Positions 34,419-42,641 of a stretch of 64,000 nt of DNA are shown in pieces. Under the pieces are notes generated by a model, which ran no database searches, had not been told where the DNA came from, and saw only the letters and a list, made by a program, of their open reading frames with translations. Within the stretch, counting starts at the first letter, position 1; each line of letters begins with the position of its first letter. The DNA is from UBA3478 sp038134285 (GTDB lineage Bacteria > Bacteroidota > Bacteroidia > Flavobacteriales > Flavobacteriaceae). Position numbers and translations under genes: made by a program. Location: contig JAYPUW010000004.1 in assembly GCA_038134285.1 (NCBI GenBank), positions 62,001-126,000 of the forward strand, read 5' to 3'.

Positions 34419-35156
34419 ATGAGAATCATAGCTATGATTCCAGCCAGGCTGGCTTCAACCCGTTTACCTGAGAAACTAATTCGAGATCTGGGCGGAAAGC
34501 CGGTTATTGTTCGCACCTATGAGGCTGTGGTTGATTCGGACTTATTCGATGCGGTTTATGTGGTAACCGATAGTAAGAAAATTGAGACGCTACTCAAGGC
34601 AATTGGGGCCGAAGTGCGTTTCAGTAGAACAGTGCATGCCACCGGAAGTGACCGGTTGGCTGAAGCAGTAAAGTCTATTGAGGCGGATGTCATTATCAAT
34701 ATTCAAGGAGACGAACCCTTTATCGATACGGATAGTTTAAAGCGACTCATTCAGGTTTTTACAACCGATCTCAGAGGGGAGGTTGACCTTGCTTCTTTAA
34801 TGACACCTTTGCAGGACGAAAAAGAGATTTTGAATCCGAACGTAGTGAAGGTGATTACAGATCTTAAGGGTAAAGCAGTATATTTCTCTAGGGCAGCATT
34901 ACCTTTTCGCAAAGATCCAGATGCAGAGGTGATCTATTTCAAGCACAAGGGAGTATATGCTTTTAGAAAAAAGGCCCTCGTTGAATTTGCCAATTTACCT
35001 ATAGGACCTTTAGAAAAAGCAGAGAGCATTGAGGCCATTCGTTTTTTAGAGCATCAACGAGTGCTTCAAATGGTTGAGACACCCAACGACAGCATTGGGA
35101 TAGATACAGAAGAAGATTTGCGAAAAGCAAATGCAATCTTTAAGACTCGCTCATAG
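34419..35156 (+). CDS. kdsB: 3-deoxy-manno-octulosonate cytidylyltransferase
   Basis: Activates Kdo as CMP-Kdo for lipopolysaccharide inner-core synthesis, showing that the cell makes LPS. 245 residues. N-terminal IPARLASTRLPEK is the nucleotide-binding signature; NIQGDEPFID and the C-terminal GIDTEEDL match the family. It follows the helicase gene by 14 bases and its 3' end overlaps the convergent yebC gene by 17 bases. Confidence 0.96.
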   Translation: MRIIAMIPARLASTRLPEKLIRDLGGKPVIVRTYEAVVDSDLFDAVYVVTDSKKIETLLKAIGAEVRFSRTVHATGSDRLAEAVKSIEADVIINIQGDEPFIDTDSLKRLIQVFTTDLRGEVDLASLMTPLQDEKEILNPNVVKVITDLKGKAVYFSRAALPFRKDPDAEVIYFKHKGVYAFRKKALVEFANLPIGPLEKAESIEAIRFLEHQRVLQMVETPNDSIGIDTEEDLRKANAIFKTRS

Positions 35157-35853
35157 TGTGATAGACGTTCTGAACGTCATCATCCTCTTCGATTTTTTCA
35201 AGTAATTTTTCGATCTCAGCGGTCTGTTCTTCATTCAATTCTTTGGTGATCTGAGGAATGCGTTCAAAACCTGAAGACAATATCTCGATGCCTCGACGTT
35301 CTAATTCTTTCTGAAGACTCCCGAAAGCCTCAAAAGGGGCATAAATTAAGATGCCGTCTTCATCTTCGAAGATTTCTTCGACTCCCAAATCAATGAAGTC
35401 TAGTTCAAGTTCTTCGAGATCTATATTTGCTGCTGAAACTCTGAAGTTACAAGTGTGATCAAAAAGGAATTCTACAGAACCTGAGGTCCCTAGGGTTCCC
35501 CCGAGCTTATTGAAGTAACTTCTGATATTGGCTACGGTACGGGTAGGGTTGTCGGTTGCAGTTTCAACCAAGATGGCGATTCCGTGAGGGCCATATCCTT
35601 CGTATAACAAGTCTTTGTAGTCGCCTTGAGACTTGTCTGAAGCTCTTTTTATAGCGCGTTCAACATTGTCCTTGGGCATGTTAATGGCCTTTGCATTCTG
35701 GATAACCGCACGTAACCTTGCATTCGAATCTGGGTCTGGTCCGCCTTCTTTTACGGCCATTACGATGTCTTTTCCGATGCGAGTAAAGGCTTTAGACATA
35801 GCTGCCCAGCGCTTCATTTTTCGCGCTTTTCTAAACTCAAACGCTCTTCCCAT
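35140..35853 (-). CDS. YebC/PmpR family transcription or translation regulator
   Basis: 237-residue member of the YebC family. The start MGRAFEFRKARKMKRWAAMSKAF and the RVPPDSNARLR-like segment (GGPDPDSNARLRAVIQNAKAINMP) are diagnostic. Originally seen as DNA-binding regulators; some members relieve ribosome stalling at proline stretches. Which applies here is not decidable. In a minus-strand series after gcvT and an SDR gene. Confidence 0.93.
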   Translation of the reverse strand: MGRAFEFRKARKMKRWAAMSKAFTRIGKDIVMAVKEGGPDPDSNARLRAVIQNAKAINMPKDNVERAIKRASDKSQGDYKDLLYEGYGPHGIAILVETATDNPTRTVANIRSYFNKLGGTLGTSGSVEFLFDHTCNFRVSAANIDLEELELDFIDLGVEEIFEDEDGILIYAPFEAFGSLQKELERRGIEILSSGFERIPQITKELNEEQTAEIEKLLEKIEEDDDVQNVYHTMSES

Positions 35854-35890
35854 AGGGTAAAAATTAGGTCGTAAAAATAGCGAATTTCAA

Positions 35891-36718
35891 CTAAGACAAT
35901 ACCTCTAGATGATGGTCTATAACATCGCTCACATCAAACTGAAGGTGTTTGGGTAGTTTGTTGGTTTTGGGTAGTACCGCTAAGTATCGTATGTCGTTAG
36001 TGGTATACACTCTTTTATATACCGGATGATGGTTTCCAAACTTGCCTACTAGAACCTTGATCAGGTCTTCATGCAATACTAGGTCACTACTTCCTAAATG
36101 AACAATTCCGCTCTTATTTCTGTTAATGCAGTAGTGTATTTGTTGCGTTAGTTTGTCTGCATAAGTGACGTTTAACGAAAGATTCGGAAATACTTCTATG
36201 GCTTGCTTATCATGAATCCAACATTTCATCTCGTTCATGCGCGGTGAACCATTACCGAACACCATAGGTAGACGTGCAATCATCCACTGTTCCTTGGGCA
36301 AACGCATCACGGCATTTTCTATGTGGATTTGATACCGCCCGTAAGCACTTTCTGACAGGGTCTTATCGTTCTCATAAGAGGGGTACTTAGAGTAGGCATC
36401 GAATACATTTGCTGAGCTTAGTGCAATAATTTTTATCGGATATCGCAACAGGTGTTCGCAAAGATGTTGATGAACTATTTTAAGGACTTCTTTGTCTCCG
36501 CGCATTGAGGAGATCACCAGATTAGGCTTTAGGTGGGTTAGAAGGTCAATAAGATCGTCGCTTTCTGCATCGTAACGATAATACCTGTGGTTGGTCTTGA
36601 AGTTGGTGGCACTGTAATACGTACCATAAGTGTCGTAAAACGCACTCAATTCTCTAAAGAGATGACTTCCGATAAAGCCACTTCCTCCAAGAATTAAGAT
36701 GCGCTTTTTTTGTGGCAT
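35891..36718 (-). CDS. NAD(P)-binding SDR epimerase/dehydratase-like protein
   Basis: 275 residues, extended short-chain dehydrogenase fold related to dTDP-4-dehydrorhamnose reductases. Rossmann motif GGSGFIGSH (11-19), SSANVF (101-106) and the active-site region YGRYQ. The catalytic Tyr126 is present, but the lysine of the Y-x3-K motif is Gln130 (codon CAA), so catalysis may be weak or lost. It begins four bases after gcvT and precedes yebC; the three lie together in other flavobacteria as far as I recall. Substrate unknown. Confidence 0.75.
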   Translation of the reverse strand: MPQKKRILILGGSGFIGSHLFRELSAFYDTYGTYYSATNFKTNHRYYRYDAESDDLIDLLTHLKPNLVISSMRGDKEVLKIVHQHLCEHLLRYPIKIIALSSANVFDAYSKYPSYENDKTLSESAYGRYQIHIENAVMRLPKEQWMIARLPMVFGNGSPRMNEMKCWIHDKQAIEVFPNLSLNVTYADKLTQQIHYCINRNKSGIVHLGSSDLVLHEDLIKVLVGKFGNHHPVYKRVYTTNDIRYLAVLPKTNKLPKHLQFDVSDVIDHHLEVLS

Positions 36719-36722
36719 ACAA

Positions 36723-37793
36723 TCAGCTCAAAAACGGAAGTTTAACAAGTATAGCTTTAAGTATTTTTGACCTGACTTCAACGGCAATCTCATTGCCAAT
36801 TTGAGCTTCTTCTGCACTGATGTATCCCAGCCCAATTCCGTAGCCTAAGCTAGGCGAAACCGTTCCTGAGGTGACGTGTCCTATAGGTTCGTCTTGAGCA
36901 TTTTTTAAGGAGTATCCGTTGCGAGGAACCCCTTTTTCTAGCATTTTAAAGGCTATGAGTTTCTTTTGAAGTCCTTCTTCTTTTCGTTTTTGTAGAGCTT
37001 CACTTCCGATAAATGGCGTATTGAACTTGGTTACCCAACCTAGTCCTGCCTCGAGACCGTTAGTAGTTTCGTCTATTTCATTTCCGTAAAGGCAATAGCC
37101 CATTTCAAGCCTTAAGGTGTCTCTTGCGGCAAGACCAATGGGAGGAATATTCTTAGAACGGATTAAGTTCCAAAGAGCTGGGGCATCTTCATTGGCGCAA
37201 TATAATTCAAATCCTCCCGCTCCAGTATATCCAGTAGCTGAAATCAAAACAGATGAAATCGAACCAAATGGAGCTTCAACAAAGTGATAAAAAGAAATTT
37301 CGTCCAGTTGAACTGAAGTGAATTCTTGAAGTAAAGAAGAGGCCTCCGGTCCTTGAACTGCAAGTAGTGAAATCTTATCAGATAGGTTCGTAAGTTCAGC
37401 TCCTATAGGGGTGTTGGCTGCCTGCAGGTGAGCAAAATCTTTTTCAATATTGGATGCATTTACTACCATCAAGTAATCGTTCTCAGCTTTCATGTAAACA
37501 ATAAGGTCGTCTACGATATTTCCTTCAGGAGTTGGCATGTAGTTGTACTGAGCTTTTCCGGGTACAAGTTTACTTATATCATTACTACACACATGATCTA
37601 GAAGTGTTTTCGCCTCAGTACCTGTCACGCTAAATTCACCCATGTGTGAGACGTCAAATACGCCGCATCCGTTACGCACCTGATGATGCTCTTCGTTGAT
37701 TCCGGTATATGAAACAGGCATCTCGAAACCGGCAAAAGGAATCATCTTAGCATTTTCTTTAAGATGCTGTTCGTGTAAGGTTACTTTTTTCAT
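36723..37793 (-). CDS. gcvT: Aminomethyltransferase (glycine cleavage T protein)
   Basis: Transfers the methylene group of aminomethyl-lipoyl GcvH to tetrahydrofolate. 356 residues. Family segments: FAGFEMPVSYTGI, VFDVSHMGEF, ATGYTGAGGFELY, and GYCLYGNEIDETTNGLEAGLGW. The catalytic Asp is in VFDVSHM. No gcvH or gcvP is close. The -7 box of this gene lies in the T-rich tail of the thrC terminator just upstream. Confidence 0.95.
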   Translation of the reverse strand: MKKVTLHEQHLKENAKMIPFAGFEMPVSYTGINEEHHQVRNGCGVFDVSHMGEFSVTGTEAKTLLDHVCSNDISKLVPGKAQYNYMPTPEGNIVDDLIVYMKAENDYLMVVNASNIEKDFAHLQAANTPIGAELTNLSDKISLLAVQGPEASSLLQEFTSVQLDEISFYHFVEAPFGSISSVLISATGYTGAGGFELYCANEDAPALWNLIRSKNIPPIGLAARDTLRLEMGYCLYGNEIDETTNGLEAGLGWVTKFNTPFIGSEALQKRKEEGLQKKLIAFKMLEKGVPRNGYSLKNAQDEPIGHVTSGTVSPSLGYGIGLGYISAEEAQIGNEIAVEVRSKILKAILVKLPFLS

Positions 37794-37807
37794 AGTCTAA
37801 TTTTCTA

Positions 37808-37815
37808 CAAAAATA
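37808..37815 (-). promoter_or_regulatory. -7 box TATTTTTG of gcvT
   Basis: TATTTTTG on the minus strand, formed by the T-rich tail of the thrC terminator; 14 bases before the gcvT ATG. No TTG at -33, which falls within the terminator hairpin. Confidence 0.45.
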
Positions 37816-37853
37816 AAAAGAAGAAACCCCTTATTAATTTAAGAGAAGGGTTT
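37813..37853 (-). terminator. Terminator of the thrABC operon
   Basis: In the mRNA, AAAACCCTT pairs with AAGGGGTTT (one G-C base extra, so a bulge) around the thrC stop codon, followed by TTCTTCTTTTTATTTTT. The hairpin includes the thrC stop at 37834-37836. Confidence 0.65.
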
Positions 37854-39129
37854 TAAGCTCTTGGTAGTTTGAAAGTGCTCCTTTTTCACGCTCTTTTTTG
37901 CGCAAAGCCGAAATGGCTTCAGGCTCTTCGATCTTAATTTGTAAAGCCTTTTCTACGGCGGCGGCAAACTTTATAGGGTGGGCAGTTTCGAGAAAAATTC
38001 CAAGCTCTCTCTCGGTATCAAGCTTTTCGTTTTCAAGGCCTAGATAGGCGATAGCTCCGTGCGGTTCAGCAGTGTATTGATGGATCTTATAAATGTGCTT
38101 GATAGCTTCAATCGTTTGGGCATCATCAAAGCTGCAGGCGTGTATGAATTGTTGAAGTTCTTCAGGTTCAAAAAGCTCTTGAATACGCACAAAATTAGAG
38201 GGGTTACTTACGTCCATGGCGTTCGAAAGGGTAGGGACCGTAGGTTGAGGATGATATCCTTGGCCATAAAGATAGCGCACCACTGTGTCGTTTGAATTGG
38301 TTGCGGTCACAAAACGCTTGAAAGGTACGCCCATTTTATAGGCAAGCATTCCTGCGCAGCTGTTCCCAAAGTTTCCTGAAGGAACTGATACGATAATATC
38401 GCGCTTTTCGCCGGCCTCACGAAGGCTGTGAAATGTCTTTAAGTAATAGAGCATCTGTGGGAGCCAACGCGCTACATTAATACTATTGGCAGAAGTTAGA
38501 TCGAGCTGACTTTTAAGTTCAGTGTCAACAAAAGCTTCTTTTACTAAGTGCTGGCAGTCGTCAAAAGTACCCTGTACCGCCACTGCCTTTATGTTTCGAT
38601 GAAATGTAGTCATCTGAAGCTCTTGGACGTCGCTGATTTTTTGATCGGGGTAGAGAATAACCACTTCAACATTTTCTACCCCCCAAAATCCGCTTGCTAC
38701 GGCGCCTCCTGTGTCTCCAGAGGTTGCGACCAATACCACGGTTTTTTTCGTGTTTTGATTCTTTTTGTGAAACAGTCCCAAGCACTCTGCCATAAACCGT
38801 GCACCGATGTCTTTAAAGGCTAAGGTAGGACCATGAAATAACTCAAGAGAAAGGTAATTACCAACAGGAACTAATGGGAGTTCGAAGTGCACCGTCCTTT
38901 GGATGATAGTTTTGAGTTCTTCAGGACTTATGTCTTCTGTAACGAAGGGGTAAAGCGCTTCATAACTCAGATCTTCAAAACTTCTATGGCTATCAGGGTC
39001 TAGATGTGAGGGATTAATTTTCGGAATCCGTTCAGGAAAATACAAAGAACGATCAGGAGCAAGCCCTTCTATAACAGCCTCGCGAAAAGATACCTTGTGA
39101 TTAGGATTTGAGAGGCTATAAAATTTCAT
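37834..39129 (-). CDS. thrC: Threonine synthase
   Basis: Converts O-phosphohomoserine to threonine with PLP. 431 residues. The PLP lysine is Lys106 in TLAFKDIGARF; VATSGDTGGAVASGF binds the phosphate. The start at ATG 39129 gives the family N-terminus MKFYSLSNPNHKVSF; in-frame codons upstream belong to thrB in another frame. It overlaps the thrB stop by 14 bases. Last gene of the thrA-thrB-thrC operon. Confidence 0.96.
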   Translation of the reverse strand: MKFYSLSNPNHKVSFREAVIEGLAPDRSLYFPERIPKINPSHLDPDSHRSFEDLSYEALYPFVTEDISPEELKTIIQRTVHFELPLVPVGNYLSLELFHGPTLAFKDIGARFMAECLGLFHKKNQNTKKTVVLVATSGDTGGAVASGFWGVENVEVVILYPDQKISDVQELQMTTFHRNIKAVAVQGTFDDCQHLVKEAFVDTELKSQLDLTSANSINVARWLPQMLYYLKTFHSLREAGEKRDIIVSVPSGNFGNSCAGMLAYKMGVPFKRFVTATNSNDTVVRYLYGQGYHPQPTVPTLSNAMDVSNPSNFVRIQELFEPEELQQFIHACSFDDAQTIEAIKHIYKIHQYTAEPHGAIAYLGLENEKLDTERELGIFLETAHPIKFAAAVEKALQIKIEEPEAISALRKKEREKGALSNYQELKTLLLN

Positions 39130-40048
39130 GTACTCCTTGTTGGTGAATTTGTCCAGAATAGAGCTTGAATTCTTGAGCTTGATTCTTCGATAAAAAAGCG
39201 TCGAACTGATACGAAACTTCTTTGGCCTTTTGAGCTCCTTCACAGATGGCAAAGACAGAGGGTCCTGATCCTGAGATACCGAAGGTAAATGCTCCGTGCA
39301 TTAGTGCAATCTCTTTAAGGGCGTCAAAATGCGGAATGCTTGACCTTCTGACAGGCTCTGCCACATAATCGACCGAGCAATGTTTCATAAGGTCTAAGTT
39401 ATTGGTCAGTAATCCAGCTGTAAATCCTGCCAAAGAACTCCATTGGCTGACGGCTGTTTTTAATGGGATTTCTCGAGGCAAGCTATTTCTGGAATCTAAA
39501 GTTTTAATCTCAATATGTTGGTGTGCCACCACGTAGTAAAGGTCTAGATCGGTGTCAATTTGAACCACGCGATGGTCATCTTGAGAGACGATAAGACAAA
39601 ATTTTCCGAACAAAGCCGGTGCGATGTTGTCAGCATGGCGCGCACCACTAGCGATCTGTTCACCGTCTAATGCAGACGCTAGGAGTTGCTCATCAGAGAA
39701 TGTCGTTTCAAGCAATATCTGAACACCTGTGACGGCACCGACAGCACTTGCGGCACTGCTTCCAATGCCACTGCCAGGCTTGATGCGCTTATCAATACTT
39801 ATCTCGATTCCGATAGATGGGTCGCCATGTTTTTCTAAAAGTGAAGCTGCTGCAGCACAGGCAATGTTTTTTTCAGGTGCGCTAGGAGTAGGGTACCCGG
39901 TCAACTCACCGAGGTGGACTCCTGGTTGGCTTACACGTTTAAACACCATGAGATCGAATGCATCGGATAAACAAAAGCCTAAAGCATCAAAACCAACATT
40001 TAAGTTAGATACAGAAGCTGGACACCATACAGTACATTGATCTTTCAT
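39116..40048 (-). CDS. thrB: Homoserine kinase
   Basis: Phosphorylates homoserine. 310 residues, GHMP kinase family: PASVSNLNVGFDALG at the N-terminus, ATP-binding KPGSGIGSSAASAVGA, and the C-terminal GISGSGPSVFAI. Sits three bases after thrA and overlaps thrC by 14 bases, so the operon is translationally coupled. Confidence 0.96.
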   Translation of the reverse strand: MKDQCTVWCPASVSNLNVGFDALGFCLSDAFDLMVFKRVSQPGVHLGELTGYPTPSAPEKNIACAAAASLLEKHGDPSIGIEISIDKRIKPGSGIGSSAASAVGAVTGVQILLETTFSDEQLLASALDGEQIASGARHADNIAPALFGKFCLIVSQDDHRVVQIDTDLDLYYVVAHQHIEIKTLDSRNSLPREIPLKTAVSQWSSLAGFTAGLLTNNLDLMKHCSVDYVAEPVRRSSIPHFDALKEIALMHGAFTFGISGSGPSVFAICEGAQKAKEVSYQFDAFLSKNQAQEFKLYSGQIHQQGVHEIL

Positions 40049-40051
40049 GGC

Positions 40052-42505
40052 TTAACGGTAATTACTTGCTCTAATGATATCTCCAAATATTCCAGAAGCA
40101 GTTACATCTGCACCTGCACCAGCCCCCTTGATAACCATAGGCTGTTTATGGTAGCGATCGGTGTACAAGATCAGAATATTGTCACTTCCACTTAAGGTAT
40201 AGTAGTCCGAAGTAGAATCTACGCCTTGTAGTACTACTTTTGCTTCTACGCTATGGTCGCTTAATACTTTAAGCTCAGCCACAAACTTCAATTTCTTTTG
40301 TTGCGCATGCGCTTCTTCATAGAGTGCTTTAAAATGAGCTTCATTAGCTTCTAAGAGCTGTAAGAAGGCCGAAACATCGGATGTATCTAGAGCACCATCA
40401 GGGAGGAAAACCTCTGTTGCAATATCTTCAAGCTCTAAAGCGTATCCACTTTCACGAGCCAAGATGAGCAATTTGCGTTTTACATCAAGTCCGCTCAAAT
40501 CGATGCGTGGATCTGGTTCAGTGTACCCCCCTTGCATTGCTGCCTCAACGACAGATTTGAAAGAAGTAAGGCCATCGTAGGTGTCAAAGATAAAGTTAAG
40601 ACTCCCTGAGAGCACGGCTACAATAGAGCGAATACTATCCCCTGAATCGATGAGATTCTTTAAGGTGTCAATAATAGGTAATCCTGCACCCACATTGGTT
40701 TCGTAATAAAACGGCACCTTTTGGTCAATGCTTACTCGCTGCAAGGCTTGGTAATTGCTGAGTGATGAAGAGCAGGCGATCTTATTGCAAGTGACCACGC
40801 CAATTCCGTTTTTCAACAACTCCATATAACAGGCAGAAACATCGTTACTCGCAGTATTGTCAATGAGAATGCTGTTGCGAAGATTGAGGGCTTTAATGCG
40901 CAATATGAGAGAGCTAAGGTCGGCTGGTTCTCCATCTTCAAGATAACTCTTCCATTTGCTGATTTCATGTCCTTGCTCATTGAAGGTCATCTTCTTAGAA
41001 TTACCAATCCCCACCACTCGAGCATCAATTGATAGTTTTTCGAGTAAATGCTGGTGTTGTAAATCGAGTATGTTGAGAAGCCTAGAACCCACAGTCCCTA
41101 CACCGACTACAAAGAGATTAATCTGTTTGTGTTGCTTTTCAAAAAACCGCTCGTGAATTGTGTTTAAAGCCTTTTTTACGTTGATTTCATCTATAACAAA
41201 TGAGATGTTTCGTTCAGATGACCCCTGTGCAATGGCTACTATGTTGATATGATTTGCTCCTAGGCTACTGAAGAGCTTTCCGCTAACACCGGTATGGCTC
41301 TTCATGTTTTCTCCAACAAGGGCAACGATACTCAATTGAGATTCAATATGAAAGGGTTTCATTCGACCTGTTCGAATCTCAGGATCAAAACGTTCGCTTA
41401 AGGCGAGCTGAGCCGTATCCGCGTCTCCTGAATCAATGGCTACGCATAGCGAATACTCTGAAGAGGCTTGGGTAATTAATATGATATTGATGTTGTGCTG
41501 AGAAAACGTTTCGAAGAACCTTGTGGTAAACCCTCTTTGCCCTATAAGATCTGCACCTTCAGCCGTAATCAGGGAAATATTATTGAGATGGCTAATGCCA
41601 ATTACGGTCTCTTTGTTTGATATGAGATTACTCGAGGTAATCAGTGATCCTTGGGCAGATGGATCAAAGGTGTTTTTAACCTTTATAGGGATTTTCTTCT
41701 CGAATGCCGGCTGTACAGAGGGAGCATAGAGTACTTTGGCCCCGAAATGAGAAAGTTCAAGGGCTTCTTCGTAAGAAAGCGTTTTTACGGGTTTCGCCTG
41801 GCGCACAAAATGAGGGTCAGCCGCATAAATCCCACTTACATCTGTATAGATGTACAATTCATCAGCCGAAACGCCATTAGCAATAAGGGCTGCGCTAAAA
41901 TCAGAACCTCCTCTGCCGAGTGTAGTAATAGCACCCTCTGGAGTTCTAGCCATAAAACCGGGCATTACCAGAACACCTTTCCACTTTTTAAGTACTTGCA
42001 AAGCACCATAGGTGGTGGTATAATCAACCTTCACTCTTCTACTCTCGTGCATTGCCGTTATATATTGGCTACTATCTTCTAGGCTATTAGTAGTTCCTAA
42101 GGCGTTTAGATAGCCGCTAATAACGGTAGAAGAAAGTGCTTCTCCGCTTACTAGAATTTCATTAGAGACTGATTCAAAAGTCTCGGTTTCTTCATAAAGG
42201 GCCTTTGCACAATCTGAAAGCCTCGTTAGGATCTGCTGCACTTTTCCACGTGTTGCGGTATCTGTCTCCCAAAAAGATAGATTTTCTTCAGTTCGAGCCT
42301 TGATTTGATCTAAGACAGTGGTGTACGTTGTTTTTTTGGTAAGCGCTTCGTTTGTTATTTGCAGTAAGAGGTCGGTAACCCCTCCGAAAGCCGAGACGAC
42401 AACGATTAGGGGATGTTGTGCAGCGTGCGATGCAACAATAGAAGCCATTTGTTTAAGGGCCTCAGGATTTTTAACAGAGGTCCCACCGAACTTAATAACG
42501 ATCAT
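40052..42505 (-). CDS. thrA: Bifunctional aspartokinase / homoserine dehydrogenase
   Basis: Catalyses the first and third steps from aspartate to threonine and methionine. 817 residues. Aspartokinase domain (1-290) with KFGGTSV and GRGGSDFSAAL; two ACT domains (about 310-460) that usually bind threonine for feedback inhibition; homoserine dehydrogenase domain from about 463 (VVGVGTVGSRLL, GGYTEPDPRIDLSGLDV). The fused form with thrB and thrC in one operon covers the route from homoserine to threonine. No threonine-rich leader peptide was seen upstream. Confidence 0.97.
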   Translation of the reverse strand: MIVIKFGGTSVKNPEALKQMASIVASHAAQHPLIVVVSAFGGVTDLLLQITNEALTKKTTYTTVLDQIKARTEENLSFWETDTATRGKVQQILTRLSDCAKALYEETETFESVSNEILVSGEALSSTVISGYLNALGTTNSLEDSSQYITAMHESRRVKVDYTTTYGALQVLKKWKGVLVMPGFMARTPEGAITTLGRGGSDFSAALIANGVSADELYIYTDVSGIYAADPHFVRQAKPVKTLSYEEALELSHFGAKVLYAPSVQPAFEKKIPIKVKNTFDPSAQGSLITSSNLISNKETVIGISHLNNISLITAEGADLIGQRGFTTRFFETFSQHNINIILITQASSEYSLCVAIDSGDADTAQLALSERFDPEIRTGRMKPFHIESQLSIVALVGENMKSHTGVSGKLFSSLGANHINIVAIAQGSSERNISFVIDEINVKKALNTIHERFFEKQHKQINLFVVGVGTVGSRLLNILDLQHQHLLEKLSIDARVVGIGNSKKMTFNEQGHEISKWKSYLEDGEPADLSSLILRIKALNLRNSILIDNTASNDVSACYMELLKNGIGVVTCNKIACSSSLSNYQALQRVSIDQKVPFYYETNVGAGLPIIDTLKNLIDSGDSIRSIVAVLSGSLNFIFDTYDGLTSFKSVVEAAMQGGYTEPDPRIDLSGLDVKRKLLILARESGYALELEDIATEVFLPDGALDTSDVSAFLQLLEANEAHFKALYEEAHAQQKKLKFVAELKVLSDHSVEAKVVLQGVDSTSDYYTLSGSDNILILYTDRYHKQPMVIKGAGAGADVTASGIFGDIIRASNYR

Positions 42506-42549
42506 GGGTTAGAATGTGATTTCGATTTAAGCGGCAAAAATTAATTTAA

Positions 42550-42586
42550 AAAGTAAAGAGCGCCCAAGAATGAACGCTCTTTTTAG
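42550..42586 (-). terminator. Terminator between clpC and thrA
   Basis: Eight-base-pair stem AAAGAGCG (42555-42562) / CGCTCTTT (42575-42582), 12-base loop, T-rich on both sides, so it could work in both directions. It lies downstream of the clpC stop and upstream of thrA, both on minus. Confidence 0.75.
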
Positions 42587-42641
42587 TAATAAATCTAAGT
42601 TTTATAACGAACGCAAGCAATGCGTGCATAAATCGCATGAT

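Noticed and set aside
42506..42641. Threonine attenuator upstream of thrA
   Set aside because: No leader peptide rich in Thr or Ile codons; the hairpin present is better explained as the clpC terminator.
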